Shown: positions 1-8,932 of the stretch, piece after piece
Position numbering within the stretch: position 1 is the first letter of the stretch
Layout: the number at the start of each line of letters is the position of its first letter
Source: Lachnospiraceae bacterium
GTDB lineage: Bacteria > Bacillota > Clostridia > Lachnospirales > Lachnospiraceae
Direction of reading: 5' to 3'
Assembly: GCA_900751785.1 (NCBI GenBank)
Contig: CAADSM010000059.1
Location: 1-57,419, forward strand
Length of the DNA stretch: 57,419 nt
Notes under the pieces: model-generated
Told to the model about the DNA's origin: nothing
Seen by the model: only the letters and a program-made list of their open reading frames with translations
Database searches by the model: none
Translations under genes and position numbers: made by a program

Positions 1-55
1 CGGAAACTTCTGGAGAAAATACAAGTGGTGCTGGAAATGTGCTGAAAGAACATTT

Positions 56-373
56 GTGACAGAAAAGCTGATCCATTATTTCAGGCAGATTCCGGATTAT
101 CGGTGCGACAGAGAGAAAAAACACGACCTTGCAGAAATGCTGGTATGTGTCACTCTGGGAGTCCTTTGTGGCAGGACGACGATCCGCAGGAGCCTGAAAT
201 GGTGTAGAAACCACCTGGAAGAGCTGCGGAAACATATGAAATTGAACTACGGGATTGCTTCGCCTTCCACCATTACCCGGATGCTGTCTGGGATTGATGA
301 GGAATTAGCCTTGTATCCACAACCTGATCGCGGATGGCTTCACACCGGAGGATACCTAAGAGGACGAAAGTGA
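56..373 (+). pseudogene. ISAs1-type transposase, N-terminal fragment
   Basis: The first 85 or so codons, from a GTG start, read like the N-terminal domain that precedes the DDE domain in ISAs1-family transposases (IPDYRCDREKKHDLAEML, then VTLGVLCG and the SPSTITRML motif). The full protein is usually 350-400 residues; here the similarity stops around position 315 and about 20 unrelated codons follow before a stop. The whole catalytic DDE part is missing, so it cannot be active. The next sequence belongs to a conjugative element, so the break is a recombination junction rather than a simple stop mutation. Call by motif recognition; the exact junction is an estimate. Confidence 0.7.
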
Positions 374-800
374 CGACAAAGCCATCGGCCTTACAATCAG
401 CCTCCCACTCGACAAGGTGGCGGTCGGAAACCTTACCAACCTCCTCACCGCCAAGGAGCGCCTCATCAAGAAGGCACTCGGCATTGACGACCTTGACATT
501 GAGGTGTCAGAGGATACGATCAGCTTCCCTTGGTTCACAGAGATGCCCGATCCAGAAACGGTCAAAGCCTATACCCACTTCATTACCGCTCTTGGCAAAA
601 TGAGCAGAGATTTGAAGCGTATCAGCGCCAATGAAAAGGAAGTAGCCAATGAAAAGTACGCATTCCGCTGTTTTCTCCTGCGGCTTGGCTTCATCGGAAA
701 CGAATATAAGACAGAGCGCAAGATTCTCCTTAAGAACCTATCCGGCAACTCAAGCTGGAAAAACGGTGCACCCGAAAAGGGGGTAGCGGCATGCGAATGA
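357..800 (+). pseudogene. Conjugative-element 'virulence-related' protein, C-terminal fragment
   Basis: Open frame directly after an in-frame stop at 354-356. It encodes a C-terminal part of a protein commonly found in Firmicute conjugative transposons and often labelled virulence-related protein; recognisable stretches are TISLPLDKVAVGNLTNLL, FPWFTEMPD and KYAFRCFLLRLGFIG. The N-terminal half and a start codon are missing. Its stop overlaps the ATG of the DUF4314 fragment, the arrangement expected in an intact element. Function unknown; the family name is historical. The fragment sits behind the transposase remnant and is probably not expressed. Confidence 0.55.
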
Positions 801-880
801 TCACGAAAGAGCAGCTTGCAGCGCTCCGCTCTCGCTATCCGGCAGGCACTCGTGTGGAACTTCTACAGATGAGACACTGA
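791..880 (+). pseudogene. DUF4314 protein, N-terminal fragment
   Basis: Only 29 codons remain: MRMITKEQLAALRSRY, then PAGTRVELLQM, the usual beginning of DUF4314 proteins of conjugative elements, which are normally near 70 residues. A stop follows at 878-880 where the family continues. The start overlaps the previous gene's stop, so the order is that of the parent element. Too short for any function. Confidence 0.6.
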
Positions 881-980
881 AAACGACCGAACAGGCAAAA
901 TCAACAAATCTCCATTCCATAACCATAAGGAGTACAGAAAGGCTCAAGAAGTGCTAAAGCAAAAACAACAGAAACCATAA
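873..980 (+). pseudogene. Unrecognised C-terminal peptide of mobile-element debris
   Basis: An open stretch with no start codon that ends at TAA 978-980. It encodes a very basic, Lys/Gln-rich tail (KEYRKAQEVLKQKQQKP). It looks like the C-terminus of a larger element protein brought next to the DUF4314 fragment by a deletion. I do not recognise the family. Confidence 0.3.
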
Positions 981-987
981 AACAGAA

Positions 988-1036
988 AAACCGCTGCAAC
1001 TTCCATCCGATAAAGTGATGAAAATTGCAGCGGTTT
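988..1036 (+). terminator. Inverted repeat closing the mobile-element debris
   Basis: AAACCGCTGCAA (988-999) is repeated inverted as TTGCAGCGGTTT (1025-1036), a perfect 12-bp stem with a 25-base loop just after the last stop. There is only a weak T-run, so it may be a terminator or a leftover element end. Confidence 0.45.
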
Positions 1037-1127
1037 CTAAATTTATATTCTTGCCGTATATCTTTTCATGTATAGAACATAGCCCACCAATTTTTACAGA
1101 CCTGCGGGCTATGCTACTCTATTCAGT

Positions 1128-1373
1128 TTAATCCATCAACCGATGTTCAGGCGTCCCTTGTGCATACCGCTCCAAATCACCACTAAGCACAAGCTGTGCA
1201 TATTCCAGTGGCTTGTTGTAAATCAAATAATCAAGTTCTGATCTCTGATGCATATTGTCGGCAACCTCGGTCTCAACGGCGATGGTATCAATCGCAATCA
1301 TGCTGCCATCAAGGAATTTCAGTTCCACACAAGCGGTGTCCATGTTAAACTCACAAGAAATCAATCTATCCAT
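1128..1373 (-). CDS. Small DUF6061-like protein of conjugative elements
   Basis: An 81-residue protein, mostly beta-strand in character, with the pattern DTIAVETEVADNMHQRSELDYLIYN that I associate with DUF6061 proteins, small accessory proteins of Firmicute conjugative elements. No catalytic motif or membrane segment is visible. A good ribosome binding site (GGAGGTTTC) lies upstream of the ATG. It sits alone between element debris and rlmD, so it is probably the edge of the decayed element. Function unknown; the family assignment is from memory. Confidence 0.55.
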   Translation of the reverse strand: MDRLISCEFNMDTACVELKFLDGSMIAIDTIAVETEVADNMHQRSELDYLIYNKPLEYAQLVLSGDLERYAQGTPEHRLMD

Positions 1374-1397
1374 AAGAAACCTCCATTTTACGGGATG

Positions 1398-3065
1398 TTA
1401 GATCATCCCAAAATATTTGAATGCTTCTCGGATTGCTTTCTCTTTTTCCGGCGGACACTGGGGCTGTCTGGAATCCTCGGATTTTGGCAGGTTATAGTTT
1501 TTGCCTACCTCAATCCCGCATTTCCGTTTAATCTGCGAGATATAGAGGTTGGACACCTTTAACCCGGTATGCTCCAACACATACTCCTTGATCTGCGGAT
1601 AGGTTGCTCCATCTTGGAACTCCGACATATCCATATCTTCCAAAGAGAACTCAACCCGAATCTTTTTCGAGTCGACCTCACCCTTGGAAAGCAAGACAAC
1701 CGTCTCTACATGCACCGTCATCGGAAACATATCCACCGGTCTCACCTTCTCCAGCTCATACCCTGCCCCGCACAGGACCTTCAGATCCCGCGCCAGCGTC
1801 GCGGAATCGCAGCTCACATACACGACCCGCTCCGGCTGCATCTTCACGATCGTCTCAAGCAGCGCCTCATCGCATCCCTTTCTCGGCGGGTCCACCACGA
1901 TCACATCGGCGCGGGCAGACTCTCCCACGTGCTCCCGGGCATACTTTTCATAATACTCCGGAAGGACCTCCTCTGCCTTGCCGACAAAAAACTCTGCATT
2001 TTCAATCCCGTTGATCCCGGCGTTCCTTCTCGCGTCCTCGATCGCCTGAGGCACGATCTCCACTCCGTACACCTGCCCAGCCCTCTGCGCGAGAAACAGG
2101 GAGATGGTCCCGATGCCGCAGTAGAGATCCCACACGGTCTCCCCGCCCTTCAGGTCCGCATACTCCAGCGCAAGGGAATAGAGTTTCTCGGTCTGTACCG
2201 GATTCACCTGATAGAAGGACAAGGGTGAGATCTGATACCTGACATTCCCGATGTAATCCGTGATATATCCCTGCCCCCAGAGGATTTGATAGGAATCCCC
2301 CATGATGACATTCGTCTGCCTGGTGTTGGGGCTCAGGGTAATGCTTGTCATCCCTTCTATCCCGCACAGCCTCCGGATCAGTTCATCCACATGCGGGATA
2401 CTGCTGCCGTTCACGACAAAGCAGACCATGATCTCCTTTGTCGTGAACCCATATCGGATCAGGACATGCCGCAGCAGCCCCTGTCCGGTCCTTTCATCAT
2501 AGGAAGGGATCCTGTACTCCTTCATAAATGCAAGGATGATCTCCAGTATCTCCCGGTTCACCGGAACACCCAGCGCACAGTCTGTATTCGCGATGATGTC
2601 ATGCGTCCTTCCGGCGTAGAATCCGGTCACCGGGTTTCCTTCCCGGTCTGTCCCGAAAGGGAACTGGGCCTTATTGCGGTATCCGAAGGGCTCGTCCATG
2701 CCGACAGCCGGATCGGTCACGCGGTCCAAAAGCTCCGGCGCGAATCCTCCGATCCTCTCGAGATTCCCCCGTACCTTCCTCTCCTTGAACGCAAGCTGCT
2801 GCTCATAGGACATCTCCTGGATCTGACATCCGCCGCATTTTCTGGCAAATGCGCACCTCGGCTGTACTCTGGCTTCGGACGGCTCCAGGATTTTCATCAG
2901 CCTGGCATATCCATAGTTCTTTTTCGCCTTCATGACCTTGGCTTCCACACGGTCGCCGATCACCGCATCCTTGATAAACAGCATATAGCCGTCCACCTTT
3001 CCGATTCCTTCCCCGTTCACGCCGATATCTTCGATGTCAGCCGTGACTATATCATTTTTCTGCAT
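1398..3065 (-). CDS. rlmD: 23S rRNA (uracil-5-)-methyltransferase, RumA/RlmD type
   Basis: SAM-dependent m5U methyltransferase of 23S rRNA. An N-terminal TRAM domain (about residues 1-55) is followed by four iron-sulfur Cys (CAFARKCGGCQ and one upstream), the SAM-binding motif DLYCGIGTISLFLA, and the catalytic region VVDPPRKGCD and VVYVSCDSATLARDL with the nucleophilic Cys. The C-terminal 70 residues form an extra module seen in clostridial versions. The ATG at 3065 is preferred because AAAGGAG lies just upstream; an 18-codon extension to 3119 would run through a hairpin and lacks a good site. Third gene after the S1C protein and yhaM. Whether it modifies U747, U1939 or both (RlmCD) cannot be told. 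Confidence 0.92.
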   Translation of the reverse strand: MQKNDIVTADIEDIGVNGEGIGKVDGYMLFIKDAVIGDRVEAKVMKAKKNYGYARLMKILEPSEARVQPRCAFARKCGGCQIQEMSYEQQLAFKERKVRGNLERIGGFAPELLDRVTDPAVGMDEPFGYRNKAQFPFGTDREGNPVTGFYAGRTHDIIANTDCALGVPVNREILEIILAFMKEYRIPSYDERTGQGLLRHVLIRYGFTTKEIMVCFVVNGSSIPHVDELIRRLCGIEGMTSITLSPNTRQTNVIMGDSYQILWGQGYITDYIGNVRYQISPLSFYQVNPVQTEKLYSLALEYADLKGGETVWDLYCGIGTISLFLAQRAGQVYGVEIVPQAIEDARRNAGINGIENAEFFVGKAEEVLPEYYEKYAREHVGESARADVIVVDPPRKGCDEALLETIVKMQPERVVYVSCDSATLARDLKVLCGAGYELEKVRPVDMFPMTVHVETVVLLSKGEVDSKKIRVEFSLEDMDMSEFQDGATYPQIKEYVLEHTGLKVSNLYISQIKRKCGIEVGKNYNLPKSEDSRQPQCPPEKEKAIREAFKYFGMI

Positions 3066-3082
3066 ATCCTGCTCCTTTTCAT

Positions 3083-3104
3083 AAAAGCGGGGACGCATCC
3101 CCGC
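3083..3104 (-). terminator. Hairpin with T-run between yhaM and rlmD
   Basis: On the minus strand GCGGGGA-4-TCCCCGC is followed directly by TTTT and then the rlmD ribosome binding site. It looks like a small intrinsic terminator or attenuator inside the operon and would lower rlmD expression relative to yhaM. Confidence 0.6.
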
Positions 3105-3127
3105 ATCTGTGATCATCAAATGCCGTT

Positions 3128-4072
3128 TTACGTCCCCGATGTTCTTCTTAAGTTCGACTCAAAGAGTCTGTTATATCCAAGCCATTCCGTCCCTGTCTTT
3201 CCCTTGAATATCTCGGTCAGCGTCTGCATCTTCGCATCCGCATTGTCCGCCAGATTGAGAGCCAGCGCCTCTGCGAGCGCCGGTTTCTTCGGCGAGCCGT
3301 ACTCCAGCTCTCCGTGATGCGCGATCACGCAGTGCTTCAGCTCATTGGCGAGCTTCGTCGGGAAATCCGGGATCGAGCGGACCGCCTCATCGATCATTTC
3401 TACACCGATCACGATGTGCCCGATCAGCTGTCCCTCATCCGTATAATCGTTGTCAGGGAAATCCGAGAGCTCTCTTGTCTTCCCGATATCATGGCAGATC
3501 GCCGCTGTATACAGAAGGTCCCGATTCAGGATTGAATACGCTCCGGCAAAATATTTGCACATGTGGAGGACGCTCAGCGTATGCTCCAGAAGCCCTCCCG
3601 AAAATCCGTGGTGCACCGTCTTCGCAGCCGAATGCCCCTTAAACTTTTTGATAAATGTCTCATCATTTACAAAATAGTACTCCAGCACCTTTTTCAGGTA
3701 CGGATTGGAAATCTGACGGATATAGGCCGTCAGCTCGTCATACATCCCGCTCACGCTCTTGTCCGTGGTGGGCATATAGTCCGCCGGATTGTACTCTCCC
3801 TCTTCCGCCCGGCGGATCTGCCTGATATTCAGCTGGAGATTTCCGTTATAGCTGATGACTTCTCCGAATACCTCGATGAAATCTTTCTCATCGTAATCTG
3901 CGATCCCCTGGGAATTAGGATCCCATACTTTTCCATCCAGGATTCCCGTCTTATCCTGAAGGAGCAGGTTGTCGTAAGGCTTTCCATTCCTTGTCTCCGC
4001 AGAACGTTTCCCCTTACACAGATACACGTTCCTGATCGTCTCACCTTCATGAAGTCCGTTAATATATCTCAT
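3128..4072 (-). CDS. yhaM: 3'-5' exoribonuclease YhaM-like (OB fold plus HD domain)
   Basis: The N-terminal OB-fold domain (about 1-95; LLLQDKTGILDGKVWDPN is typical) binds nucleic acid. The HD phosphohydrolase domain (about 155-290) shows H in VHHGFSGGLLEHT, the AICHDIGK motif, H in IAHHGELEYG and D in NLADNADAK. YhaM enzymes trim RNA 3' ends and degrade single-stranded DNA. At 314 residues it has the standard length. AGAGGA precedes the ATG. The gene begins 13 bases after the S1C gene ends, so they are co-transcribed. Confidence 0.9.
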   Translation of the reverse strand: MRYINGLHEGETIRNVYLCKGKRSAETRNGKPYDNLLLQDKTGILDGKVWDPNSQGIADYDEKDFIEVFGEVISYNGNLQLNIRQIRRAEEGEYNPADYMPTTDKSVSGMYDELTAYIRQISNPYLKKVLEYYFVNDETFIKKFKGHSAAKTVHHGFSGGLLEHTLSVLHMCKYFAGAYSILNRDLLYTAAICHDIGKTRELSDFPDNDYTDEGQLIGHIVIGVEMIDEAVRSIPDFPTKLANELKHCVIAHHGELEYGSPKKPALAEALALNLADNADAKMQTLTEIFKGKTGTEWLGYNRLFESNLRRTSGT

Positions 4073-4085
4073 TTTATTCCTCTTT

Positions 4086-5432
4086 CTATCCTTCTTTGCT
4101 TCCGACTGTCACTGTGAACTCCACATCCACATAACCGCCTGAGCCCAGGCGTTTTCCCCTGAGCGTGACCGTCTCACCGGCCATTGTGTCCAGCAGTGCC
4201 TTCTGATATGTCACAAGACTGGTCACATTCTCGCCATTTACTTCCCAGATCACATCTCCGTTCTGGATGCCTGCTGCCATTGCAGGAGAATCCGGGTCCA
4301 CTTCTATCACATAGAGTCCTGCAGGAATGCCCTGTTCATTCTGGACTGTGCTGGTCACAGCAGTCCCGTATATCCCAATATAAGGGACACTGTCGCCGTT
4401 GGCGAGCAGCTCGATCGTTGTCTTCAGATCTGAGATCGCATATGCGTTCACCGTCTGCGTATCCCCCTCATCCTGGAGGTGCACAGATTCCTCAGAGATC
4501 ATTCCGACCACTTCTCCGTCCAGATTAAATAATACGCCTGTCCCGTCCGATACCGCCGGGATGTCTGTGGCGAGCACATCGCACTCCCCGTCATAAAACT
4601 TTTCTGTATAATCCCGGGAGCTTATGATCCCATATGCAACTCCGTCCGGATATCCGAACATATTGCCCAGGGCGATCACTGTCTGGCCCTGTCTTACAAG
4701 ATTCGAGTTTCCGAGAACAGATACCTTCACCGCATTCCATGTTGCATCGGTTATATCCGTCCGGGGCACGCTGAACATGGCAAGCCCTGTGTTCGCATCC
4801 TGCTTTTTCAGCGCCGCATCATGCACTGTCCCGTCTGAAAATGTCACCGTCCAGGCCTGCGACTCGCTGCAGAGGGCATCGTCCGCAAGGATCAGAAGCT
4901 CCTGCCCGTTGTCCGCGGTGATCACACCTGTCACAGACGGCTGCTCCCCCGACGCTTCCATGCTCCAGTCCCGTTCAGCCAGGACCGCAGTGACCGTCAC
5001 GACGCCCTTCTGTGCTTCCTGCGCCGCCGCATACATGCTTTCCATGAGTTCTTCATAGCTCTCCGCATCCAGCACCGGCTGTACGGGTTCCTCTTCCGCC
5101 GCATCATCCTGTTCTTCTGAAGGCTCTTCGTCCTCCGGAATGGTCACCGTCTTCGGATCGCCCCTGAACCAGCTCTGTGCCAGCGGTTTGAGCGCAAAAA
5201 AACCAAGGCAGGCAAACCCACCCAGTATCACACCATATATCGCGGTCCGGACAAACTGTTTTATGAGTTTTTCCCTGCTTATCGGCTTTGGCTTTATCGT
5301 CTCCTGAAGGAAAGAATACTTTTCCTCGCGTTCACTTTCCTCCGGCTCTCCTTCTTTCCTGTTCGGCAGTGGTTTTTCATTTCCATCCGAGCCCTGTTCC
5401 TGACTCATCCTGGGGTCTTCATCGTATGGCAT
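4086..5432 (-). CDS. HtrA-like S1C family pseudoprotease with PDZ domain, membrane-anchored
   Basis: The layout is that of HtrA/DegP proteins: cytoplasmic acidic tail (1-70), one membrane segment (about 75-97), a Glu/Asp-rich linker, a trypsin-like domain (about 125-340) and a C-terminal PDZ domain (about 345-440, with AGLYVIEVDPDSPA and IQNGDVIWEVNG). The catalytic triad is gone: the His region reads LLILADDAL, the Asp position is Gly216 in NTGLAMFSV, and the GNSGGPL loop reads SDGTGVL with Gly297 in place of Ser. The fold markers (GNSNLVRQGQTVIALGN, NLDGEVVGM) remain, so it is likely an expressed binding protein or chaperone. First gene of an operon with yhaM and rlmD, from the promoter at 5474-5502. 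Confidence 0.85.
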   Translation of the reverse strand: MPYDEDPRMSQEQGSDGNEKPLPNRKEGEPEESEREEKYSFLQETIKPKPISREKLIKQFVRTAIYGVILGGFACLGFFALKPLAQSWFRGDPKTVTIPEDEEPSEEQDDAAEEEPVQPVLDAESYEELMESMYAAAQEAQKGVVTVTAVLAERDWSMEASGEQPSVTGVITADNGQELLILADDALCSESQAWTVTFSDGTVHDAALKKQDANTGLAMFSVPRTDITDATWNAVKVSVLGNSNLVRQGQTVIALGNMFGYPDGVAYGIISSRDYTEKFYDGECDVLATDIPAVSDGTGVLFNLDGEVVGMISEESVHLQDEGDTQTVNAYAISDLKTTIELLANGDSVPYIGIYGTAVTSTVQNEQGIPAGLYVIEVDPDSPAMAAGIQNGDVIWEVNGENVTSLVTYQKALLDTMAGETVTLRGKRLGSGGYVDVEFTVTVGSKEG

Positions 5433-5473
5433 AGGCGTAAGTCTCCTACATACATAAATGTCTTCCGTGTTCT

Positions 5474-5502
5474 AGTATAACCGATTCGCCCGGATTGTTC
5501 AA
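5474..5502 (-). promoter_or_regulatory. Sigma-A promoter for the S1C-yhaM-rlmD operon
   Basis: Minus strand TTGAAC, 17-base spacer, TATACT. It ends about 40 bases before the S1C start codon. The rest of the 5433-5753 gap holds a TATAAT (5719-5724) upstream of mutS2 without a good -35 box, and nothing else I can name. Confidence 0.65.
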
Positions 5503-5753
5503 TCATTTCCCGCGCTCACGGCGTACAAACTGCAACATATCAGTTACCGCATGGCGGCCATGTATCAGTGCAGCCCGCGCCCTATGGCTGAACTGTTACG
5601 CTGTTATTACAAACTCTTGAAAAAGCCTTCCTTTTGCCGGGAGAATGGGGTAGAATGGAACATGTATCATCAGACCGGCGGCGCAGGCCGCAGCCGGCCT
5701 GGTATTCAGCAGTCAGCTTATAATTAAATTATATTTTTAGATAAAGAGGTATT

Positions 5754-8129
5754 ATGAATCAGAAAACATTGACTAAACTGGAATTTGACAAGATCACCGC
5801 GCTTCTCGAGGAGGAGGCGTCCTCGTTCCGTGGACAGCAGCTCTGCCGGCGCTTAAAGCCCATGACAGACCTTGAAAAGATCAATACATTTCAGGATCAG
5901 ACAGCCGCCGCTTTTACCCGGATCGTACAGAAGGGACGTATCTCCTTCGGCGACGCGGCTCCGATAGAAGAATCTATGAAACGGCTCGAGATTGGCGGCT
6001 CCCTGAGCATTACCGAGCTGCTGCGCATCAGCCGGCTCCTCTCCAACACTGCGCGTGTAAAATCCTACGGGCGCCATGACACACAGGCAGAGATGTCCGA
6101 CTGCCTCGACATATTTTTTGACCGCCTGGAGCCTCTCACACCTCTCACGAACGAGATTGAAAGATGCATCGTCTCCGAGGATGAGATCAGCGACGACGCC
6201 AGCCCATCGCTGAAGCGAATCCGCCGGAACATAAATGGGATCAACGACAAGGTGCACTCTACACTGACAAGCCTTGTAAACGGATCTCTGCGCACCTATC
6301 TCCAGGATCCGATCATCACCATGCGCGGCGATCGGTACTGCCTGCCCGTGAAGGCAGAGTACCGCGGACAGGTGCAGGGCCTGATCCACGATCAGTCCTC
6401 CACCGGATCGACGCTCTTCATCGAGCCGATGGCTGTTGTGAAGCTGAACAATGACTTAAAAGAGCTCTATGCCCAGGAGCAGGAAGAAATCCAGGTCATC
6501 CTGGCAGATCTGAGCGCGGAAGCCGCACAGTATATTGAGGAGATCCGGACCGATTACCGGACCATGACTGATCTTGACTTTATCTTTGCGCGCGGCGCGC
6601 TGGCGCTCTCCATGAATGCAAGCCGTCCCATGTTAAATGAAGAGGGACGCATCCGCATCCGCGAGGGAAGGCATCCGCTCCTGAACCCGAAAACAGTCGT
6701 CCCGATCACCGTATCGCTGGGCGAAGACTTCACTCTCCTGATCATTACCGGACCGAACACCGGAGGCAAAACAGTGTCGCTCAAGACAGTCGGTCTGTTT
6801 ACCCTGATGGGACAGGCCGGCCTTCACATTCCCGCCGGTGACCGCTCAGAGCTCGCCGTCTTCCGCCAGGTTTACGCAGACATCGGCGACGAACAGAGCA
6901 TCGAGCAGAGCCTGAGTACATTTTCCTCTCACATGACGAACATTGTTTCTTTCCTGAAAAAGGTGGACGAACGTTCTCTCGTCCTGTTCGACGAGCTGGG
7001 CGCCGGCACGGATCCGACAGAGGGCGCCGCGCTGGCGATCGCGATCCTGTCCCACCTCCATCAGAGAGGCATACGCACTATGGCCACCACCCACTACAGC
7101 GAGCTGAAGGTCTATGCGCTCTCCACACCGGGAGTGGAAAATGCCTGCTGTGAGTTCGACGTGGAGAGCCTCCGGCCGACTTACCGGCTCCTGATCGGCA
7201 TTCCCGGCAAGAGCAACGCATTCGCCATCTCAGGAAAGCTCGGACTGCCCGATTATATCATCGAGGACGCGAAGAAGCGCCTCAGCGAACAGGATGTCTC
7301 ATTTGAGGATCTCCTGAGCGACCTTGAAGCAAGCAGGCGGACGATCGAGAAGGAACAGGAGGAGATCGCAGCCTACCGCCGCGAGGCAGAGGCGCTGAAG
7401 CAGAAGGTAACGCAGAGCCAGGCGAAGCTCGATGAACAGCGTGACCGCATCCTGCGGGAGGCGAACGAAAAGGCAAACGCCATCCTCCGCGAGGCAAAGG
7501 AAGTGGCGGACGAGACGATCAAGAATTTCCGCAAGTTCGGCAAGGAAAACATTTCCGCAGCCGAGATGGAGAAAGAGCGCGACCGTCTTCGCCAGAAGAT
7601 CAAGGATACATCCGCAGCCTCCTCCCTCAAGGTCCAGAAGCCGAAAAAAGCTTACAAGCCAAGCGACTTCAAGCTCGGAGAGTCTGTAAAGGTACTCAGC
7701 ATGAACCTGACAGGCACGATCAGCTCACGGCCTGATTCAAGAGGAAATGTAACGGTGCAGATGGGCATCCTCCGCTCCCAGGTAAATATATCGGATCTGG
7801 AGATCATCGAAGAGCCCTCTCCGTATACATCCAAAAAACTGAACCACTCTTCAAAGGGACGGATCGGAATGGGCAAATCCCTTTCTGTCAGCCCTGAGAT
7901 CAACCTTCTCGGAAAAACTGTGGACGAGGCAGTCGCTGAGCTGGATAAATATCTTGACGACGCGCTGCTCTCTCATCTCAACACAGTCCGCGTCGTCCAC
8001 GGAAAGGGGACCGGCGCCCTCAGAAAAGGCGTCCACGAATATCTGCGCCGTCAGAAACACGTCAAATCCTACCATCTCGCCGAATTTGGCGAAGGGGACG
8101 CAGGCGTCACGATCGTGGATCTCAAGTAG
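5754..8129 (+). CDS. mutS2: MutS2 ATPase/endonuclease
   Basis: MutS2 has no mismatch-binding domain; it suppresses homologous recombination and in Bacillus subtilis acts on collided ribosomes. Seen here: the core (about 1-320), the ABC-type ATPase with Walker A GPNTGGKT at 333-340, Walker B LVLFDELGAGTDP and the THYSELK switch, a coiled coil (about 510-610), the KOW-like linker, and the C-terminal Smr domain with HGKGTG from His749. The Smr N-terminal motif, usually LDLRG, reads INLLG. At 791 residues it has the family length. AAAGAGGT lies four bases before the ATG. Monocistronic or leading into the two-component pair 75 bases downstream. Confidence 0.95.
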   Translation: MNQKTLTKLEFDKITALLEEEASSFRGQQLCRRLKPMTDLEKINTFQDQTAAAFTRIVQKGRISFGDAAPIEESMKRLEIGGSLSITELLRISRLLSNTARVKSYGRHDTQAEMSDCLDIFFDRLEPLTPLTNEIERCIVSEDEISDDASPSLKRIRRNINGINDKVHSTLTSLVNGSLRTYLQDPIITMRGDRYCLPVKAEYRGQVQGLIHDQSSTGSTLFIEPMAVVKLNNDLKELYAQEQEEIQVILADLSAEAAQYIEEIRTDYRTMTDLDFIFARGALALSMNASRPMLNEEGRIRIREGRHPLLNPKTVVPITVSLGEDFTLLIITGPNTGGKTVSLKTVGLFTLMGQAGLHIPAGDRSELAVFRQVYADIGDEQSIEQSLSTFSSHMTNIVSFLKKVDERSLVLFDELGAGTDPTEGAALAIAILSHLHQRGIRTMATTHYSELKVYALSTPGVENACCEFDVESLRPTYRLLIGIPGKSNAFAISGKLGLPDYIIEDAKKRLSEQDVSFEDLLSDLEASRRTIEKEQEEIAAYRREAEALKQKVTQSQAKLDEQRDRILREANEKANAILREAKEVADETIKNFRKFGKENISAAEMEKERDRLRQKIKDTSAASSLKVQKPKKAYKPSDFKLGESVKVLSMNLTGTISSRPDSRGNVTVQMGILRSQVNISDLEIIEEPSPYTSKKLNHSSKGRIGMGKSLSVSPEINLLGKTVDEAVAELDKYLDDALLSHLNTVRVVHGKGTGALRKGVHEYLRRQKHVKSYHLAEFGEGDAGVTIVDLK

Positions 8130-8203
8130 ACGAGCGTATTTCCGAAACAGAACATCATAACAACCGTGATCCATACGATCACCGTCTGAAGGAGGTATAA
8201 ATA

Positions 8204-8905
8204 ATGATAGGAAAACAGAAGATACTGATCGTCGACGACGACGAGAATATCGCAGAACTCATTTCGCTGTATCTCACCAAAGAGTGTTTTGATACCAAGA
8301 TCGTATATAACGGCGAGGATGCCCTCGCCGCATTTGACACATACCATCCCAGCCTGATCCTGCTCGACCTGATGCTCCCCGGCATCGACGGTTATCAGGT
8401 ATGCCGCGAGATCCGTGCCAAGTCTTCCACGCCGATCATCATGCTCTCCGCGAAGGGAGAGGTGTTCGATAAGGTCCTCGGACTGGAGCTGGGTGCGGAC
8501 GACTATATCATGAAGCCCTTTGACTCCAAAGAGATGGTCGCGCGTGTCCGCGCTGTCTTAAGGCGCTATCAGCCGGTCAAGACAGAGACGCAGGGACAGG
8601 AAAAGGCAAAATGTGTCGAGTACGACGGCATCACCATCAATCTCACCAACTATTCTGTCATCTGTGACGGGAAAAATGTGGATATGCCCCCGAAGGAGCT
8701 GGAGCTTCTCTACTGTCTCGCCTCCTCTCCGAACCAGGTCTTTACAAGAGAACAGCTCCTGGACCGCATATGGGGGTATGAATATGTCGGGGACACGCGG
8801 ACCGTCGACGTCCACATCAAGCGTCTCCGCGAAAAGATCAAGGATCACCCGCGCTGGAGCCTGAGCACAGTATGGGGGATCGGCTATAAATTCGAGACGA
8901 AGTAA
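8204..8905 (+). CDS. OmpR/PhoB-family response regulator
   Basis: The receiver domain (1-120) has the acidic pocket DDD at 11-13, phospho-acceptor Asp55 in LLDLMLPG and the conserved Lys in IMKPF. The C-terminal winged helix (about 135-230) has the TREQLLDRIWGYEYVGDTRTVDVHIKRLR-type recognition region. AAGGAGG precedes the ATG. The cognate kinase starts 27 bases later. The output is transcriptional control; the regulon cannot be read here. The pair resembles ResD/SrrA-like and other clostridial house-keeping systems, but I cannot choose among them. Confidence 0.9.
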   Translation: MIGKQKILIVDDDENIAELISLYLTKECFDTKIVYNGEDALAAFDTYHPSLILLDLMLPGIDGYQVCREIRAKSSTPIIMLSAKGEVFDKVLGLELGADDYIMKPFDSKEMVARVRAVLRRYQPVKTETQGQEKAKCVEYDGITINLTNYSVICDGKNVDMPPKELELLYCLASSPNQVFTREQLLDRIWGYEYVGDTRTVDVHIKRLREKIKDHPRWSLSTVWGIGYKFETK

Positions 8906-8932
8906 ATCATCCTTTGGAGATATGACATAATC

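Noticed and set aside
2286..3317. 343-codon open frame across rlmD and yhaM on the plus strand
   Set aside because: It crosses two certain minus-strand genes and the hairpin between them; no motif and no ribosome binding site.
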